The notes: a model not told the origin generated them from the letters alone. Shown: positions 32,674 through 43,907, counted from the stretch's first letter. The stretch: 64,000 nucleotides of DNA from Tetragonia tetragonoides (GCA_038025085.1 CM076140.1:22379501-22443500); one strand, 5' to 3'. Program-made: numbers and translations.

Positions 32674-34183
32674 TGTAGACACCCTAATCGGTTCTCATCC
32701 GCTGGCACCGCAACGCCCGATGATGATGGTAATGGATTAACATGGAGGTAAGTAGAAAAGGACATTGCTCGAAAATCTAGGCCAAATTCCTTGAAACCTC
32801 AGTCTTTGGATAGACCTTGTTATAAGGATTCCAACGCCTTTGACCTTGCCTGAATCAGGTTCCCGGATCAAGAGATATCGCGTCTCGAAGATTTAGGTCA
32901 AAACCGCTCAATCCCAACCCCCTCGGTCAGCCCAAGGGCAATTTCGTAATTTACTAAACACAAAAGTCAAAAACCTTAGTCACACGCGCGCCGTCAGGTC
33001 CAGCGGCTATCGCTACCTGCCCGGCGGCCAGCGCGTGATAGCGGGGGGCTTCTGGCCAGCCGATGAGCCCCAGCGGCAGCCGCGGGCCCCAGCTGCCCTT
33101 CGTGTGGCCGCTGGGCCGAGTTGTGGCGCCGGGTTTCGTACCCTAAGCCCCAAAATCCGTCCCCCAACTCTATAAATACTCCTCTTCACCCTCTTTTGCA
33201 GGGGTCAGTCAGTTCATAATTTTGAGAGCATTGAGAGCACATTTTCTCCAAATCAAAGAGAATTCAGAAATCTTAAGATCTAAGCAAGCATTACACCTAG
33301 CCTAGCACCCAAGATCGAAGAGCAATTCCAATTCTACTAGTTCCCTTCGAATAGAACGTCTAGGTTAACCATCTTGAGGGCCTAAACTCTTTATTAAATA
33401 TCTTGTTTACTATTTATCAATCATGTTTTATTTAGCTTTTGATTATGGATGAATAAATTTGCATGCTTTGGGTTCTGTATATAATTATGCATGTTTAGTT
33501 TATAAAGTTAGCATCTTTTTTATTAGTTATGCAAGTTTGCATCTTTTTGTAGTTTTTGCATGCATATAGTAGCCTCCTAGGTTTATTTTAGCATAAAGTT
33601 AATATCTTTGCATTGTTCTTCTTTTGAAGTTACTGACAATTTTATTGATGTGCATATACAATGCTTGGCGCGTTTAGCAAAGCGCGGTAGGTTGGAGCGT
33701 TAATTTAATGCTTTATATCTTGTTTATGCTTGTTAATAGTATGCATGTAAATTGGATATAAATTGTGCGAAGTGATAACATAGGTAATTTGGTTGTCTTT
33801 AACCCGCTTAGTTAATTTAGGATCTTGGACGACCGAACTTGTATGGAACCATATAGTATAAATAAATATTTGACATGGATAAGCTTAGTAGAGGCCGTTT
33901 ATACGGGCTATTTAGATGAGATTCGTTTTGTTTATTTCGTACCTACACCCGCGAACTCAATATTTAGTCCCCATAGGCATGAGTCAATTCCCAATAGGAA
34001 TTGGGTGCTTTTTTGATGGTTTCCAATTGTTTCCTTAAAAATTGGTGGCAGCTTCTTATTTGCAAATTGTTATTCCCCATAATTAAATTAAATTGCATAT
34101 GACGTATTATTAAGAACCATTAATCCCAATCGAATAAAATCACGTTTTTAATGGAGAGTCGGGAAGAGGCGAGGGTTCTTACA
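32674..34183 (+). repeat. 5' LTR of mosaic Tat element (1510 bp)
   Basis: TGTAGACACC...TTCTTACA. GC-rich AGCGGC cluster at about 32998-33125, TATA 'ctctataaatact' near 33170, U5 block with 'agtagaggccgtttat'. Its partner 41240-42161 is the same family but lacks about 0.64 kb corresponding to roughly 33331-33974. Confidence 0.88.
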
Positions 34184-34184
34184 G

Positions 34185-34202
34185 TGGCGACTTCACTAGG
34201 GA
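34185..34202 (+). other. Primer-binding site of mosaic Tat element
   Basis: TGGCGACTTCACTAGGGA, two or three changes from the site at 16230 and of the same Ogre/Tat type. Confidence 0.8.
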
Positions 34203-35833
34203 CAAACAACAAGAGTGTGTAATTCGAACACTTATCCATGTCAATAATTTATTTTAGCTATTTGGTTCAATTACCGTATGTGTTTATTTTCTTTGCTCTT
34301 GCATCCATATCATTCATATTGCATGCGTTATCATCGCAAGATGTCGAAAGACATCACCTCTCCATAAACAGGAATTACCCTTTGGAACATTGTCTATGAC
34401 TTAGGCCGGTGACCCACTCGGTCCGAATTACCTTTGCACATAGTCGTGTTCCACCCCATGGAATTTACATGTTTCCATTCGAGATGTGTAAAACGGTACG
34501 TCCAGTCTTACTCTGCACCCCGTAGATGACGAAACGCATCTGGTCGTAGGTTGCCATATCCAACCATAGATTGTGTCCACTATTGCATTATGTCCCATAG
34601 TCCATATCAAGGTGCTAATTGATTTACTTACCATATTATGATTGATTGTTTCCTTGCTATGTGATTAGTTTCCATAGAATATTAGGATTAGATCCCCCTT
34701 AGGATTCCTTTTTTGAGTCCTGGTTAGGGAAGGTTTCCCTTTTGTTTGCTTGTGCGTTTTGTCAAGTTTACAAATAGAGTCTAGGATCCTTTTCTTTTTA
34801 GGAAGTAGAATCCCTGTATGACTCCGATGACGCTAGTGATCATGTTAGGAAGACGTTCCTTTCCCTAAGAATTAGATTGCATGCAAATAATATATTCCCG
34901 TCAATGATCTTTCACAAAAATAAAAAAGAGTCTTATTTCTTTCCTAAAGAAAGTCAATAGTATATTTTCTTTTTTCTTGAATCCGGAATATATTTTTCAT
35001 ATCTAAGTCAAGAGTCTTATGGAAAATCAAGAGTAGCATCTTTATACTTTCAATTGCAAGTCAAGAGTATCTTTTCCCTTCCCCAAGTCTAAAAAATCTT
35101 GTTCCCATAGCAAGTCAAGAGTAATCTTTTGCTTCCCATATTTTGTTTAGGGTCTAGGTTCATCCTTTTTCCCTTTACTTATTTTCCAAGTCAAGAGTAA
35201 TATTATTTTTTTTTTTTTGAGTCAAGAGTATTTTTACTTTTTTCCTTTTTAATAAAAAGCCGAAAGATCATTGGTTAAAATATGTTGCTTGCATCGCAAA
35301 TTTTGCAAAATAAATTCTGTCTCTGCGAGAAGTTACCATGTTGAGGGATTATTCTAGATTCTTTTCCCATCTTTTTTCTAACTAAAAAATAAATCAAAAA
35401 AATTGCATTGCATTTCATTTTTAGAAGCTCCATGCTAGGACATATAGAATCATTTTAGATTGCATTTCATATCATTTTGCATCATCTAAGCATCTTACAT
35501 ACACCCACTTGCCATAGGTGGGTAGCTTCATCAAGCATCTCATTTTTAGATAATTTGTGCATACATATAGGACATCGCATATCATATTGCATATCATTCT
35601 AGGACATTCTAGATTCTCCCATGTCATTTGCATGTAAATAATTTTAGGCATGTCTAGGACACTATAGAGTCTTGCATCACAATCATTCACCTTATATATT
35701 TGCATTAGCATCTAGAAAGAGTCTTCATTGCATGTTCGTGTCAAGCTTGCATATAGAGTTCTCATCTTTGGACTTCGAGGGCTAATATAAGAGTCTGTCT
35801 TCTTCTAAGAGCCTTTTTCGAATTTCTTCCTAA
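34203..35833 (+). other. Leader of mosaic Tat element
   Basis: Long non-coding leader. It includes degenerate 'aagtcaagagta' repeats (34980-35240) and blocks matching 26990-27600 of the sister element (for example 'agaagctccatgctagga' and 'catatagaat'). Confidence 0.6.
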
Positions 35834-37029
35834 GTGTCCCTTACTAAGTTGAGAATTGCATCCAGGATTGGAAAAGCCCAAGTTTACTCGAAGCAACCTA
35901 AGCCCAATATGACTGGAGAAGGTGAGAAAACCCAAGCCCAAATGATGGAGGAACTTTTGACCCAAATGATCGCCATGAATGCTAGGTTCGTTGAATTAGA
36001 GGCTAAGATTGCTAAACTTGATCCTCACACCAAGGATCCCGAAGAGCTCATTCCCGAATGATGGAAAGCCCAAACCTCCCACTAAAGAGGTCCAAGAACT
36101 TCAAGCTAAGCTAAATAGGCTCGAGTCCATATTAAGAAAAAGTCGCATCTTTAACGACCTGATAATCAATTCTGAAGGCTTTTCTCCCTACATCAAGGGA
36201 AAATTGCCCACCAAGTTCTCCATGCCCGAAGTTCCCACCTTCAAAGGAACCGACGATCCACAAGATCATATTAAGGATTTTACCACTGCATTGGGCCTTA
36301 GAGGCATTGAGCAAGAGTTGTATGTTCACCTGTTTCCCCAAACCTTGGACCCTGATGTTAGGGCTTGGTTCTTCAAATTACCCACTCAAAAGCTGTAGAA
36401 ATGGGAAGACTTATCCACCTTATTTCTAGAGAGATATGCTGACAATGTCTTGCCTTCCATGACATTGAGAGACCTAGAGATCACCAAGCAAGATGATGAA
36501 GAAGGATTTACCGACTTCGTGAGAAGATGGAGGACTAAGGTCGCCGAAATGATTGATCGCCCATCTGAAAGGGATCAAATTAGAATGCTTGTCAACATCT
36601 TGACACACAAGTATCGTGAGCACATGAAATTCCAGCCGATCACTACTTATGCCCAACCAGTTGAAGTTGGTATGGCCATTGAAGATGACAACCTCACCCA
36701 ATTAAGCAACAAGCAAGACAAGCATGGCTCTAATAATGGAGGCTCATTTGGTCAAGAAATGAAGACAATGTCATTATAAGTAGGCATAGAAGAGTATACA
36801 CACCTCTTAGCATGACACAAGATGAAGCCTTCGACAAACTTGTCGAAGAAGGCTATATATCGGCAATCGGTCCCACCCCGGACCTAGAGCCCAACTAGAG
36901 AGGCAAGAATTGGAATCCTAATGCATACTGCAAGTACCATCGAGGAAACGGTCATATGACTGAAGGATGCATGCACTTGAAGCGCGAGATCCAAGATTTG
37001 ATCGACGATGAGGCCATCCCTGCACCATG
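35834..37029 (+). pseudogene. Tat gag with Retrotrans_gag core and zinc knuckle
   Basis: N-terminal 'MTGEGEKTQAQMMEELLTQM' (about 35911), then after a frameshift near 36050 the capsid core: 'KFSMPEVPTFKGTDDPQDHI', 'LDPDVRAWFFKL', a TAG at 36397-36399, 'WEDLSTLFLERYAD', 'EGFTDFVRRWRTKVAEM'. After another break come 'RRVYTPLSMTQDEAFDKLV' and the knuckle 'CKYHRGNGHMTEGC' (CX2HX4HX4C) with 'EIQDLIDD'. Gag would package element RNA. At least three lesions make it inactive, but the domain set is complete, unlike 27614-28639. Confidence 0.88.
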
Positions 37030-38960
37030 AACCCAAAAGTTTGAATTGGACGCCTAGCCCAGTAGCGAAGCCTAATCTCAAATATCATAGAATCATTGTC
37101 TAGTTGGAGAATTTCCTTTCCCCTTTCTTTCTTTGTCGAGTCCAAGTCTTGTCTTAGGATTTCCCTTAAAGCATTGTTATTGCTTTCTTTTAATTGAATA
37201 AAATTGGCCGGCATTTCTTTCTTCATTCGTGAAATATCTCATAATTGCAAACCCAATGATGAATCTGAGTTGTCAAACTTAATCAAGGCAAGGACTTAAC
37301 TATTGAGAAGAGGACCTAAGAAAAATAAAAAACAAAATAAAAAAAGATAAAAGCAATGGGACACACATCCTGTAAAGTCATACCAAGGACCTGAGGCAAT
37401 CATTTGGCACCCTTCATTATTATCCTTTCACCCACAATGCAAATTACCACTTGGAGCCCATTTGAGCCATTAAACACAAGCCACATTCTTCCTTGAACCA
37501 CATTATCCTAACCCGGGGTATGGGAAGTGTGCAACAATTCTAAGTGTCACCGAAATCTCAAGAGAGGCATGAGAAACTCCAAAAAGAGTTCAGAAACGAA
37601 GAAGCAAATGTCAAAAATTCAAAAGAGAGAAAAAATAAGTTCCAAATGCATAAAGAGAGCACCAAAAATCAAGAAAGTTTCCACATCTCAAAACATCAAG
37701 TGACACCCAGCACACTGGGGGCTTTTATGGGAGTTTGAGCCTTATTATCCATTCTTTGGCAACCTGCACTTTGGCCTGGCATTACAACCCAAAAGACCTC
37801 TTAGAGGTATGAATCTTAAAAGATGTTTGTCCACCTACAAAAAAAAATTAAAAAATATGAGCCCGCTAGGTTGAAAACCCGAAAGGGCGGTCTAGGCAAA
37901 AGTTAGGGCGTAATCATCTAAAAGCCCTCTAAGTCTATTCATTCAATGGCTTAGGCAAAAACGGCAAGCCCGCTGGGTCGATCATCCAAGACAATGATCC
38001 AGGCAAAAGTTAGGGCACTAAAAGTCAAAGGTCCTCGAACTACATTTTGGCCTGATTCCTCCATGGATACGTAGGTAACCTCTTTGCATTGAGGCCCGGC
38101 CGTACTCTAATCTTTTTCAATCTCAAGACCCATTTGCATTTACTCATGGGATTCACTAGAGGTCCTAATTCAACAATATCACTTCATCAATGGCAACTCA
38201 AAATTTTAAGGGTTTCAAAATTTCCGTGATTTATCCCTTTTAGAGCCTAAGACTTGGATTCAAATTTGCTCCCCTTCATCGCTCCCTATCGCACAAAATC
38301 TCCCCATTTTCTATTTTTTTTCACCAAGCCACATTTCTTTCGCAATCCCACATATCTACCCTGGACTTCCTCACTTTACTTCGGCTTTCTATTCATAGTT
38401 TGTGGCTTCCGTAGCCATCTTCTCTTGGATCAATAACTCCAACCGAGCATCCATCACTCATGGCATTTTCATGGATCTCATGTGATCACTTCATGCATAC
38501 TGGGGGCTTCCATTTCTCCTATTATTGGGGAAAGATGTTTGAATAATCAGAATCTCACTAGCATGAGCTCATTCGCTTTACGGTCCAACCAGTAAACCGG
38601 GGGCTTCGCCCTTCCCTCAGAGGCACCAATCAGGCATACATCTCATAGCTTAATAGGGACACTTGGAAACAAAATCTCTTTTGCAAAATAAAATGAAGTC
38701 TCTCGTTTATCCCTTGAAGTCCGGTCTTCTAAGCATTGCATATATGTCATAATTATTAAGTCACATGCATCATTATTCATTACTAGGTTGCATGGAGCTA
38801 TAGGCGTAGTTAGCATTGCATTTGCACACTTTGAGTGTCATGTCACTCATTTGCACTTACTAAGCACTTTTTGCCTCCGAGGCACCTGCATAGCAGACGC
38901 ACATAGCATTGAATGCGCACAAGTTGGAGTGTCTTTATCTGGAGTTCGTCTCTAACATTC
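37030..38960 (+). other. Non-coding segment between gag and minisatellites
   Basis: No pol. It contains conserved non-coding words such as 'aggcaaaagttagggc' (about 37894 and 38000) and 'tgggggcttc' repeated at several points. These suggest leftovers of internal and terminal parts of Tat elements stitched together. Confidence 0.5.
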
Positions 38961-38967
38961 CGATTTT

Positions 38968-39166
38968 GGGTCCGTCCCGTTGCATTGAGCAAGGTCCGTC
39001 CTTTTGGGTCCGTCCCGTTGCATTGAGCAAGGTTCGTCCTTTTGGGTCCGTCCCATTGCATTGAGCAAGGTCCCTCCTTTTGGGTCCGTCCCGTCGCATT
39101 GAGCAAGGTCCGTCCTTTTGGGTCCGTCCCGTTGCATTGAGCAAGGTATGACCTTAGGGTCCGTCC
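38968..39166 (+). repeat. 38-bp minisatellite, about five to six copies
   Basis: Units start with GGGTCCGTCCCGTTGCATTG at 38968, 39006, 39044, 39082, 39120 and (degenerate) 39157. Copies differ by only a few bases. As 38 is not a multiple of three, all three minus-strand frames read repeated 'GRTQKDGPCSMQRDGPK'-like peptides that are by-products. Confidence 0.95.
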
Positions 39167-39239
39167 CGTAGCATCCCCATACTCTTTATGTCTTCCTATT
39201 TGATTTAACTGACATGCAGGTTACAAAGCAAAGCACAAG

Positions 39240-39440
39240 CATTATTTAAGCAAAGCAAAGCAAGGCACGAGAGCGACGCAAAGCTCTCCGATGATGCGCT
39301 ATTACAATTAGCACCACATCAGCAAAGAAAAACAAGGCACGAGAGCGACGCAAAGCTCTCCGACGATGGGCTATTACAATTAGCACCACGTCTGCAAAGC
39401 AACGCACAAGAGTGACGCAAAGCTCCTTGACGTCTGGACT
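39240..39440 (+). repeat. 67-72-bp minisatellite, three copies
   Basis: 'gagcgacgcaaagctctccg' recurs at about 39271, 39343 and (diverged) 39410, with 'ctattacaattagcacca' between. It lies just before a purine tract and LTR, as does the 66-bp array at 40835-41105, and shares 'aaagc.gagcaac/gcgacgc...ctatta.aattagc' wording with it, so the two are related. Confidence 0.88.
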
Positions 39441-39516
39441 ATCGCAAATAGCACATGCATTTTTGGCAAATACTTTGACCATCGCTTTTCCAAAGCTCGA
39501 CCAAAGTGGTGGCTTC

Positions 39517-40333
39517 TGTAGACACCCAAATGTGTCCCCCCTGGCGTAGCGCCCGATGATGATAACCTATAATCATGTTAAAGAAACGAATGTCATTGTT
39601 CGAAGTATTTATGCTCATTTGAATCCTTTATCCATCCTCATTCAAGATCTCAATTTTCTTATCCACAAATAACCATTTCCATAAGCTTTCTAATGCCATC
39701 TCATTTGTCCCAATCGGACACCGGAGTCAAAAGTTATGATTTAATGAAGATATGGGCTAAAAACGATGTTCTCATACCCGCATATCACGGTTCAAGACTG
39801 ATTTTTAGCCATGCAAGGATTAATTAGAGTATTAGCCCACATGGCTTGTAGTCCACTTTGAATTAGCTTTCCAATGATGTGTTATGGGCCAAAATCCCAT
39901 TAGAAACAAAAAAGATATGATCCAATCATTGATTAATGCGCTGAAACGGACACTTCTCTACTGTTTGGGCCATAAGTCATAGGATACTTGTGCTACTCGA
40001 GCCCAAAATATTTTAAAGGAAAGCCCTTTCAACAAGGAATCCAACACACCACGAATCAGGCCAACCTAAGTTCAAACGAGCGCTCCAGCGGCCTTTTCGT
40101 GGAATGAGGCCTTGAAACGGGTCGTCGGGCCCAGCGGCAGCTGCTGGAGCTCATGAGGCACTAACGGGGCCGCTGAGCCTTCAGCGGCTCTCCGGGGGCT
40201 GCTGGGCACCGTTTTTGGCTCAGGAACCCTAATTTGACCTCCTTTCCGGCCCAATCCCTATAAATACCCCTTTAAACTCCCTTTTTTGGGACGAACACTC
40301 ATTATTACATGATTTCTCCCAAGAGAACCCTAA

Positions 40334-40371
<38 letters not shown>

Positions 40372-40528
40372 CTCATGCAACCCTAATCAAATCAATCCAA
40401 GCTTTCTTCAACCACCATTCAACAGCAACTTCACAACCAAGAGCAAAGCAAATACAAGAGCAATTGACATTCAATTCTAGTGCAACAAAAGGTTAACCTG
40501 AGGGCTATTTTCTCAAATGTTCAATCTG
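39517..40528 (+). repeat. Foreign partial Tat LTR inside the mosaic element
   Basis: Starts TGTAGACACCCAAATGTG after a purine tract 'ccaaagtggtggcttc'. It has the AGCGGC cluster (about 40080-40215), TATA 'ccctataaatacc' near 40256 and a (TC)n run (about 40337-40366). It differs from the outer LTRs and is closer in layout to the 14305 LTR family. It breaks off near 40528 in R/U5 and no primer site follows. Confidence 0.75.
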
Positions 40529-41239
40529 TAAAGGCCGCCCAGCGCTCGACAGCCCTGCGCGTGGCCGCCGAACCAGTTTTTTCGTTTGCCCCTCACGGGG
40601 CGGGCCCACAAGTTCAAATTCCGTGCGGGATTGCATTTCTCGACCGTTGGAAGCCCGGGAGGTTCTGGCTTGTCACCCAAAATGACTCTTTCGCCCCCAC
40701 AGCTTGGTTTCATATGCTAGGGACCCGGTATTATCTATTTTTGCAGGCGCAAGCCTTACATCTAATCTTTTACAGGCACAGGCACTTTATTATATTTTGC
40801 AGGTACAATTTTCCAAAAAACATAGGCATCACTGAAGCAGAACAACACAACGCTCTTTGACGTTGAGGCTATTAAAATTAGCGTCACGTTGGCACCCTTG
40901 AAGCAGAGCAACACAACGCTCTTTGACGATGAGGCTATTAAAATTAGCGTCACGTTGGCACCCTTGAAGCACAGCAACACAACGCTCTTTGACGTTGAGG
41001 CTATTAAAATTAGCGTCATGTTAGCACCCGCAAAGCAGAGCAACGCAACGCTTTTTGACGACGAAGCTATTAAAATTAGCATCGCGTTGGCAAAAATAAA
41101 GCAGGTAACCCTGACCACAGGCGGTTAGGGTCTATCTTTCCTTTCTTTCTAACATAAAGCATTTTCAAAAAACATTGCAGGCATTTTAAGCAAATACTTT
41201 GACCTTCGCTTTTACAAGCTCGGCCAAAGTGGGGGCTTC
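40529..41239 (+). other. Second 3' internal zone of mosaic element with purine tract
   Basis: 40529-40730 is related to 13940-14190 (pre-LTR zone of another Tat). The minisatellite and 'ctcggccaaagtgggggctt' (about 41219-41238), the likely polypurine tract, follow directly before the 3' LTR. Confidence 0.6.
40830..41105 (+). repeat. 66-bp (22-codon) minisatellite, four copies
   Basis: GACGTTGAGGCTATTAAAAT or close variants start at 40859, 40925, 40991 and 41057, an exact 66-bp period. Because 66 is divisible by three, both strands stay open: plus 'TTLFDDEAIKISVTLAPLKQ'-type and minus 'GANVTLILIASSSKSVVLLC'-type repeats. The minus peptide is hydrophobic. Neither is known to be translated. Confidence 0.93.
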
Positions 41240-42161
41240 TGTAGACACCTAAATCGGTTCTCATCCCCTGGCACCGCAACGCCCGATGATGATGGTAATG
41301 GATTAACATGGACGTAAGTAGAACAGGACATTGCTCGGAAATCTAGACCAAATTTCTTGAAACCTCAGTCTTTAGATAGCCCTTGTTATAAGGATTCCAA
41401 CGCCTTTGACCTTGCCTCAATCAGGTTCCCAGATCAAGAGATATCACGTCTCGAAGATTTGGGTCAAAACCGCTCAATCCCGACCCCCTGGGTCAGCCCA
41501 AGGGCAATTTCGTAATTTACTGAGCACAAAAGTCAAAAACCTTAGTCACACGCGCGCCGTCAGATCCAGCGGCTATTGCTACCTGCCCGGCGGCCAGCGC
41601 GTGACAGCGGGGGCCTTCTGGCCAGCCGCTGGGCCCAGCGGCTGGCCGCTGAAGCCGCTGAGCCCCAGCGGCAACCGCGGGCCCCAGCTGCCCTCCATGT
41701 GGTCGCTGGGCCGGTTTTTTTGGCTGGGCCGAGTTGTGGCACCGGGATTCTTACCCTAAGCCCCAAACTCCGTCCCCCAACTCTATAAATACTCCTCTTC
41801 ACCCTCTTTTGCAGGGGGTCAGTCAGTTCATAATTTTGAGAGCATTGAGAGCACATATTTCCCCAAATCAAAGAGAATTCAGAAATCTAAAGATCCAAGC
41901 AAGCATTACACCTAGCCTAGCACCCAAGATCGAAGAGCAATTCCAAGATCCATGGGCATGAGTCAATTCCCAATAGGAATTGGGTGCACTTTTGATGGTT
42001 TCCAATTGTTTCCTTAAAAATTGGTGGCAACTTCTTATTTGCAAATTGTTATTCCCCATAATTAAATTAAATTACATATGACGTATTATTAAGAACCATT
42101 AATCCAATCGAATAAAATCACGTTTATTTTGGAGAGCCGGGAAGAGGCGAGGGTTCTTGCA
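41240..42161 (+). repeat. 3' LTR of mosaic Tat element, internally deleted (922 bp)
   Basis: TGTAGACACC...TTCTTGCA. Same family as 32674-34183. The AGCGGC cluster (about 41565-41740) is longer than in the 5' LTR, with an extra tract around 41627-41655. TATA near 41784. Joined at about 41952 ('ccaagatcc' to 'atgggcatgag') across a deletion of about 0.64 kb. The TSD follows at 42162. Confidence 0.87.
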
Positions 42162-42232
42162 GAAACCTTGTCACTCGTACTTTTTCTCTTATTGTGGATG
42201 TTTCTTTCTCTCTCATCTTCAAAGGTTTGATC

Positions 42233-42771
42233 ATGTCATCTGCTGGTAAATCGAAGCCTACCGCCTCCCACAAGAGGTCCCGTGCTTTGCATGGTGAGAA
42301 TAGTCCTTCGTCGTCTGACGGTGCTTGCCCCAGCGTCTATACTGCTGTTGTCCTTTCTTCGGCGGAGCCGACGAGTAAAATGGCGACGGAGATGGCTTAT
42401 CCGGCTTCTTTGCCAGAGTTGGGTAAGGACGCTGCGTCGCCGACTATTGCTCGGATGTCCGGCGATCCTTTTGTCGGTCCTATAAACCGGGAAGCCTATG
42501 AGAAAGGGTTCAATACAACTTGGTACTGCTGGGGATGGCCACTCTGGAACTTTAGGAGGTCGAGCAAAGGGCCGTCGTTCATGAGACGGAACTGGAGTAT
42601 GCATGGGCTAGGATTGAGGAGCTGAAGGTGAAGATGGTTCAGCTGTCGGTCCTGTATAGTCATCTCAAAGATGAGCCAGGCTTAGTTGCCAGTCTGTGGC
42701 TTCTTTTTTTTTCCTTTGTTTGGTTGACCTCAATGAATGAAAAGTTATCAGAATTTGTTGCTTCGTCATGA
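42233..42771 (+). pseudogene. Antisense gene 1 of large Tat element (unknown, coiled-coil-like)
   Basis: ATG 42233 begins MSSAGKSKPTASHKRSRAL, a basic, serine-rich start. After 'GPINREAYEKGFNTT' (about 42476-42520) the frame shifts and continues as 'HETELEYAWARIEELKVKM', heptad-like, to a stop near 42769. A TAG also occurs near 42552. I do not recognise the family. It is first in a row of four plus-strand genes lying between pol (minus) and the 3' LTR. Its TATA box (32643) is now 9.5 kb away because of the mosaic Tat insertion, so any transcript would have to start in the inserted LTR. Confidence 0.55.
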
Positions 42772-43058
42772 TTCTTTGTTCTTGTCGCCCTTTTTTCCCT
42801 TGGGATTCTTTCGTGTTCCGTCTGGAGCATGGGGGGATTTCGAAATGCTGTCATCTGATCGTCGCCTGTTCAGGCACTTTCTTTAGTATTTCGTCCCAAT
42901 AAAGTGCATGAGACTTGGGACGCATGTTTGTTGCTTTGATCTGTTCTTTGGATCCATGAGAGATTGTGGTGTGCCACGTATGGGTACATCCTTGGTTGGG
43001 CGTCTTTATCAATGCTTTCAGCTGTGATGATGTCTGACATTTTCAGGTTGATCTGCCC

Positions 43059-43067
43059 TTATATATT
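43059..43067 (+). promoter_or_regulatory. TATA box of antisense gene 2
   Basis: TTATATATT, 42 bp before the ATG at 43109. Confidence 0.45.
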
Positions 43068-43108
43068 GGGAGCTCTGTGTTATTCATCCACTGGCACTGA
43101 ACCATGCC

Positions 43109-43648
43109 ATGGTTTCTACGATTGAGGTTTCTTCAGGCTCTAGTGGTTCTCATGAAGAACTTGAGGTCGTTAGCAGGTATAAGCTTAGGCGTCCAATATT
43201 GTGCAGGCCACGGGTTTGAGGTACGGACCTGACCGGCGACGAATCCTTGGGGTCTTGGTATGCGAGACATTTGTCGAATCCTGCTCTCCCTCACCATGTT
43301 AAGCTGGCTCTGTCCCAACTCATAGAGGAGGATGTGAGGCGCTGTCCGATTGAATTTTCGACAGCGTCACCATTAGCTATTTAACCACCTTCTCCGTCGG
43401 TGGATCCGGAGGCGGTGAAGAATAAGGCGAGGAAGAGGAAGAGGGCCGAGCTGAGGTCTCTTCGAGAGGAGATTGACGAGGTGCAACGTGGTCTGGAGGC
43501 GACGTCACAGTCTGTCGCCATTATGGCTCATCAGTTGCAAGACGCCCAACGAAAGTGTGGGGAGCTGAAGCGCCACCAGATGGAGTTGGGCACGAAGAGT
43601 GATCAAGTTTTCGACGAGTTATCGGCCCATAGCATTTCGTCGGAATAA
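43109..43648 (+). pseudogene. Antisense gene 2 of large Tat element (basic coiled coil)
   Basis: ATG 43109 starts MVSTIEVSSGSSGSHEELEV. A frameshift near 43220 leads to 'ESLGSWYARHLSNPALPHHV', a TAA at 43381-43383, then 'KARKRKRAELRSLREEIDEV' and further heptads ending 'LSAHSISSE', TAA at 43646-43648. The basic patch KARKRKRAE could be a nuclear localisation signal and the rest a coiled coil. Function unknown. Two lesions only, so it was coding until fairly recently relative to pol. Confidence 0.55.
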
Positions 43649-43860
43649 ATTCTTGTGAGTGTTTGTAAGGGCGGTGCTGACTTGTTTCACCGCCCATTCG
43701 TTAGTCTTGTTAGCTTTGTCGGAATAAACCGGGTTTGTCTCGTTCTTTGTAGGTTGTAATTTTCACTTTGCTGAGTTGTCCCTGTCTGATTTACTCAGAT
43801 GTAAGCGTGACGTGTAGGGCACGTTTTTTGCCCTACTTCTGTTGTAACGTTTTAGTGCTC

Positions 43861-43907
43861 CACGTGTCTCTGGCTCTTCAGTTGCCAGGGGTGCGTCTTT
43901 ATAAATA
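43861..43907 (+). promoter_or_regulatory. G-box and TATA of antisense gene 3
   Basis: CACGTG at 43861-43866 and TATAAATA at 43900-43907, about 50 bp before the first ATG (43956). The same CACGTG core is in the LTRs of the element (32374, 54691). Confidence 0.5.

Larger units (their letters stand above)
32674..42161 (+). mobile_element. Mosaic Tat element (9.5 kb) with GAAAC target duplication
   Basis: 5' LTR 32674-34183, primer site, leader, gag, long non-coding part, minisatellites, a foreign partial LTR (39517-40528), a second 3' internal zone, purine tract and 3' LTR 41240-42161. Flanked by GAAAC at 32669-32673 and 42162-42166. No pol is present. Two successive '3' internal zone + LTR' modules show it is a recombinant. 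The 5-bp duplication shows that the outer LTRs were inserted as one unit. Confidence 0.85.

Noticed and set aside
38843..39144. 38-bp repeats as a CRISPR-like array
   Set aside because: Repeats are contiguous without unique spacers, in plant DNA, and lie in a Tat element. This is a minisatellite.
41406..41788. GC-rich ORFs of 70-117 codons in the 3' LTR
   Set aside because: They lie in the AGCGGC cluster of an LTR; equivalent frames exist on both strands and are compositional.
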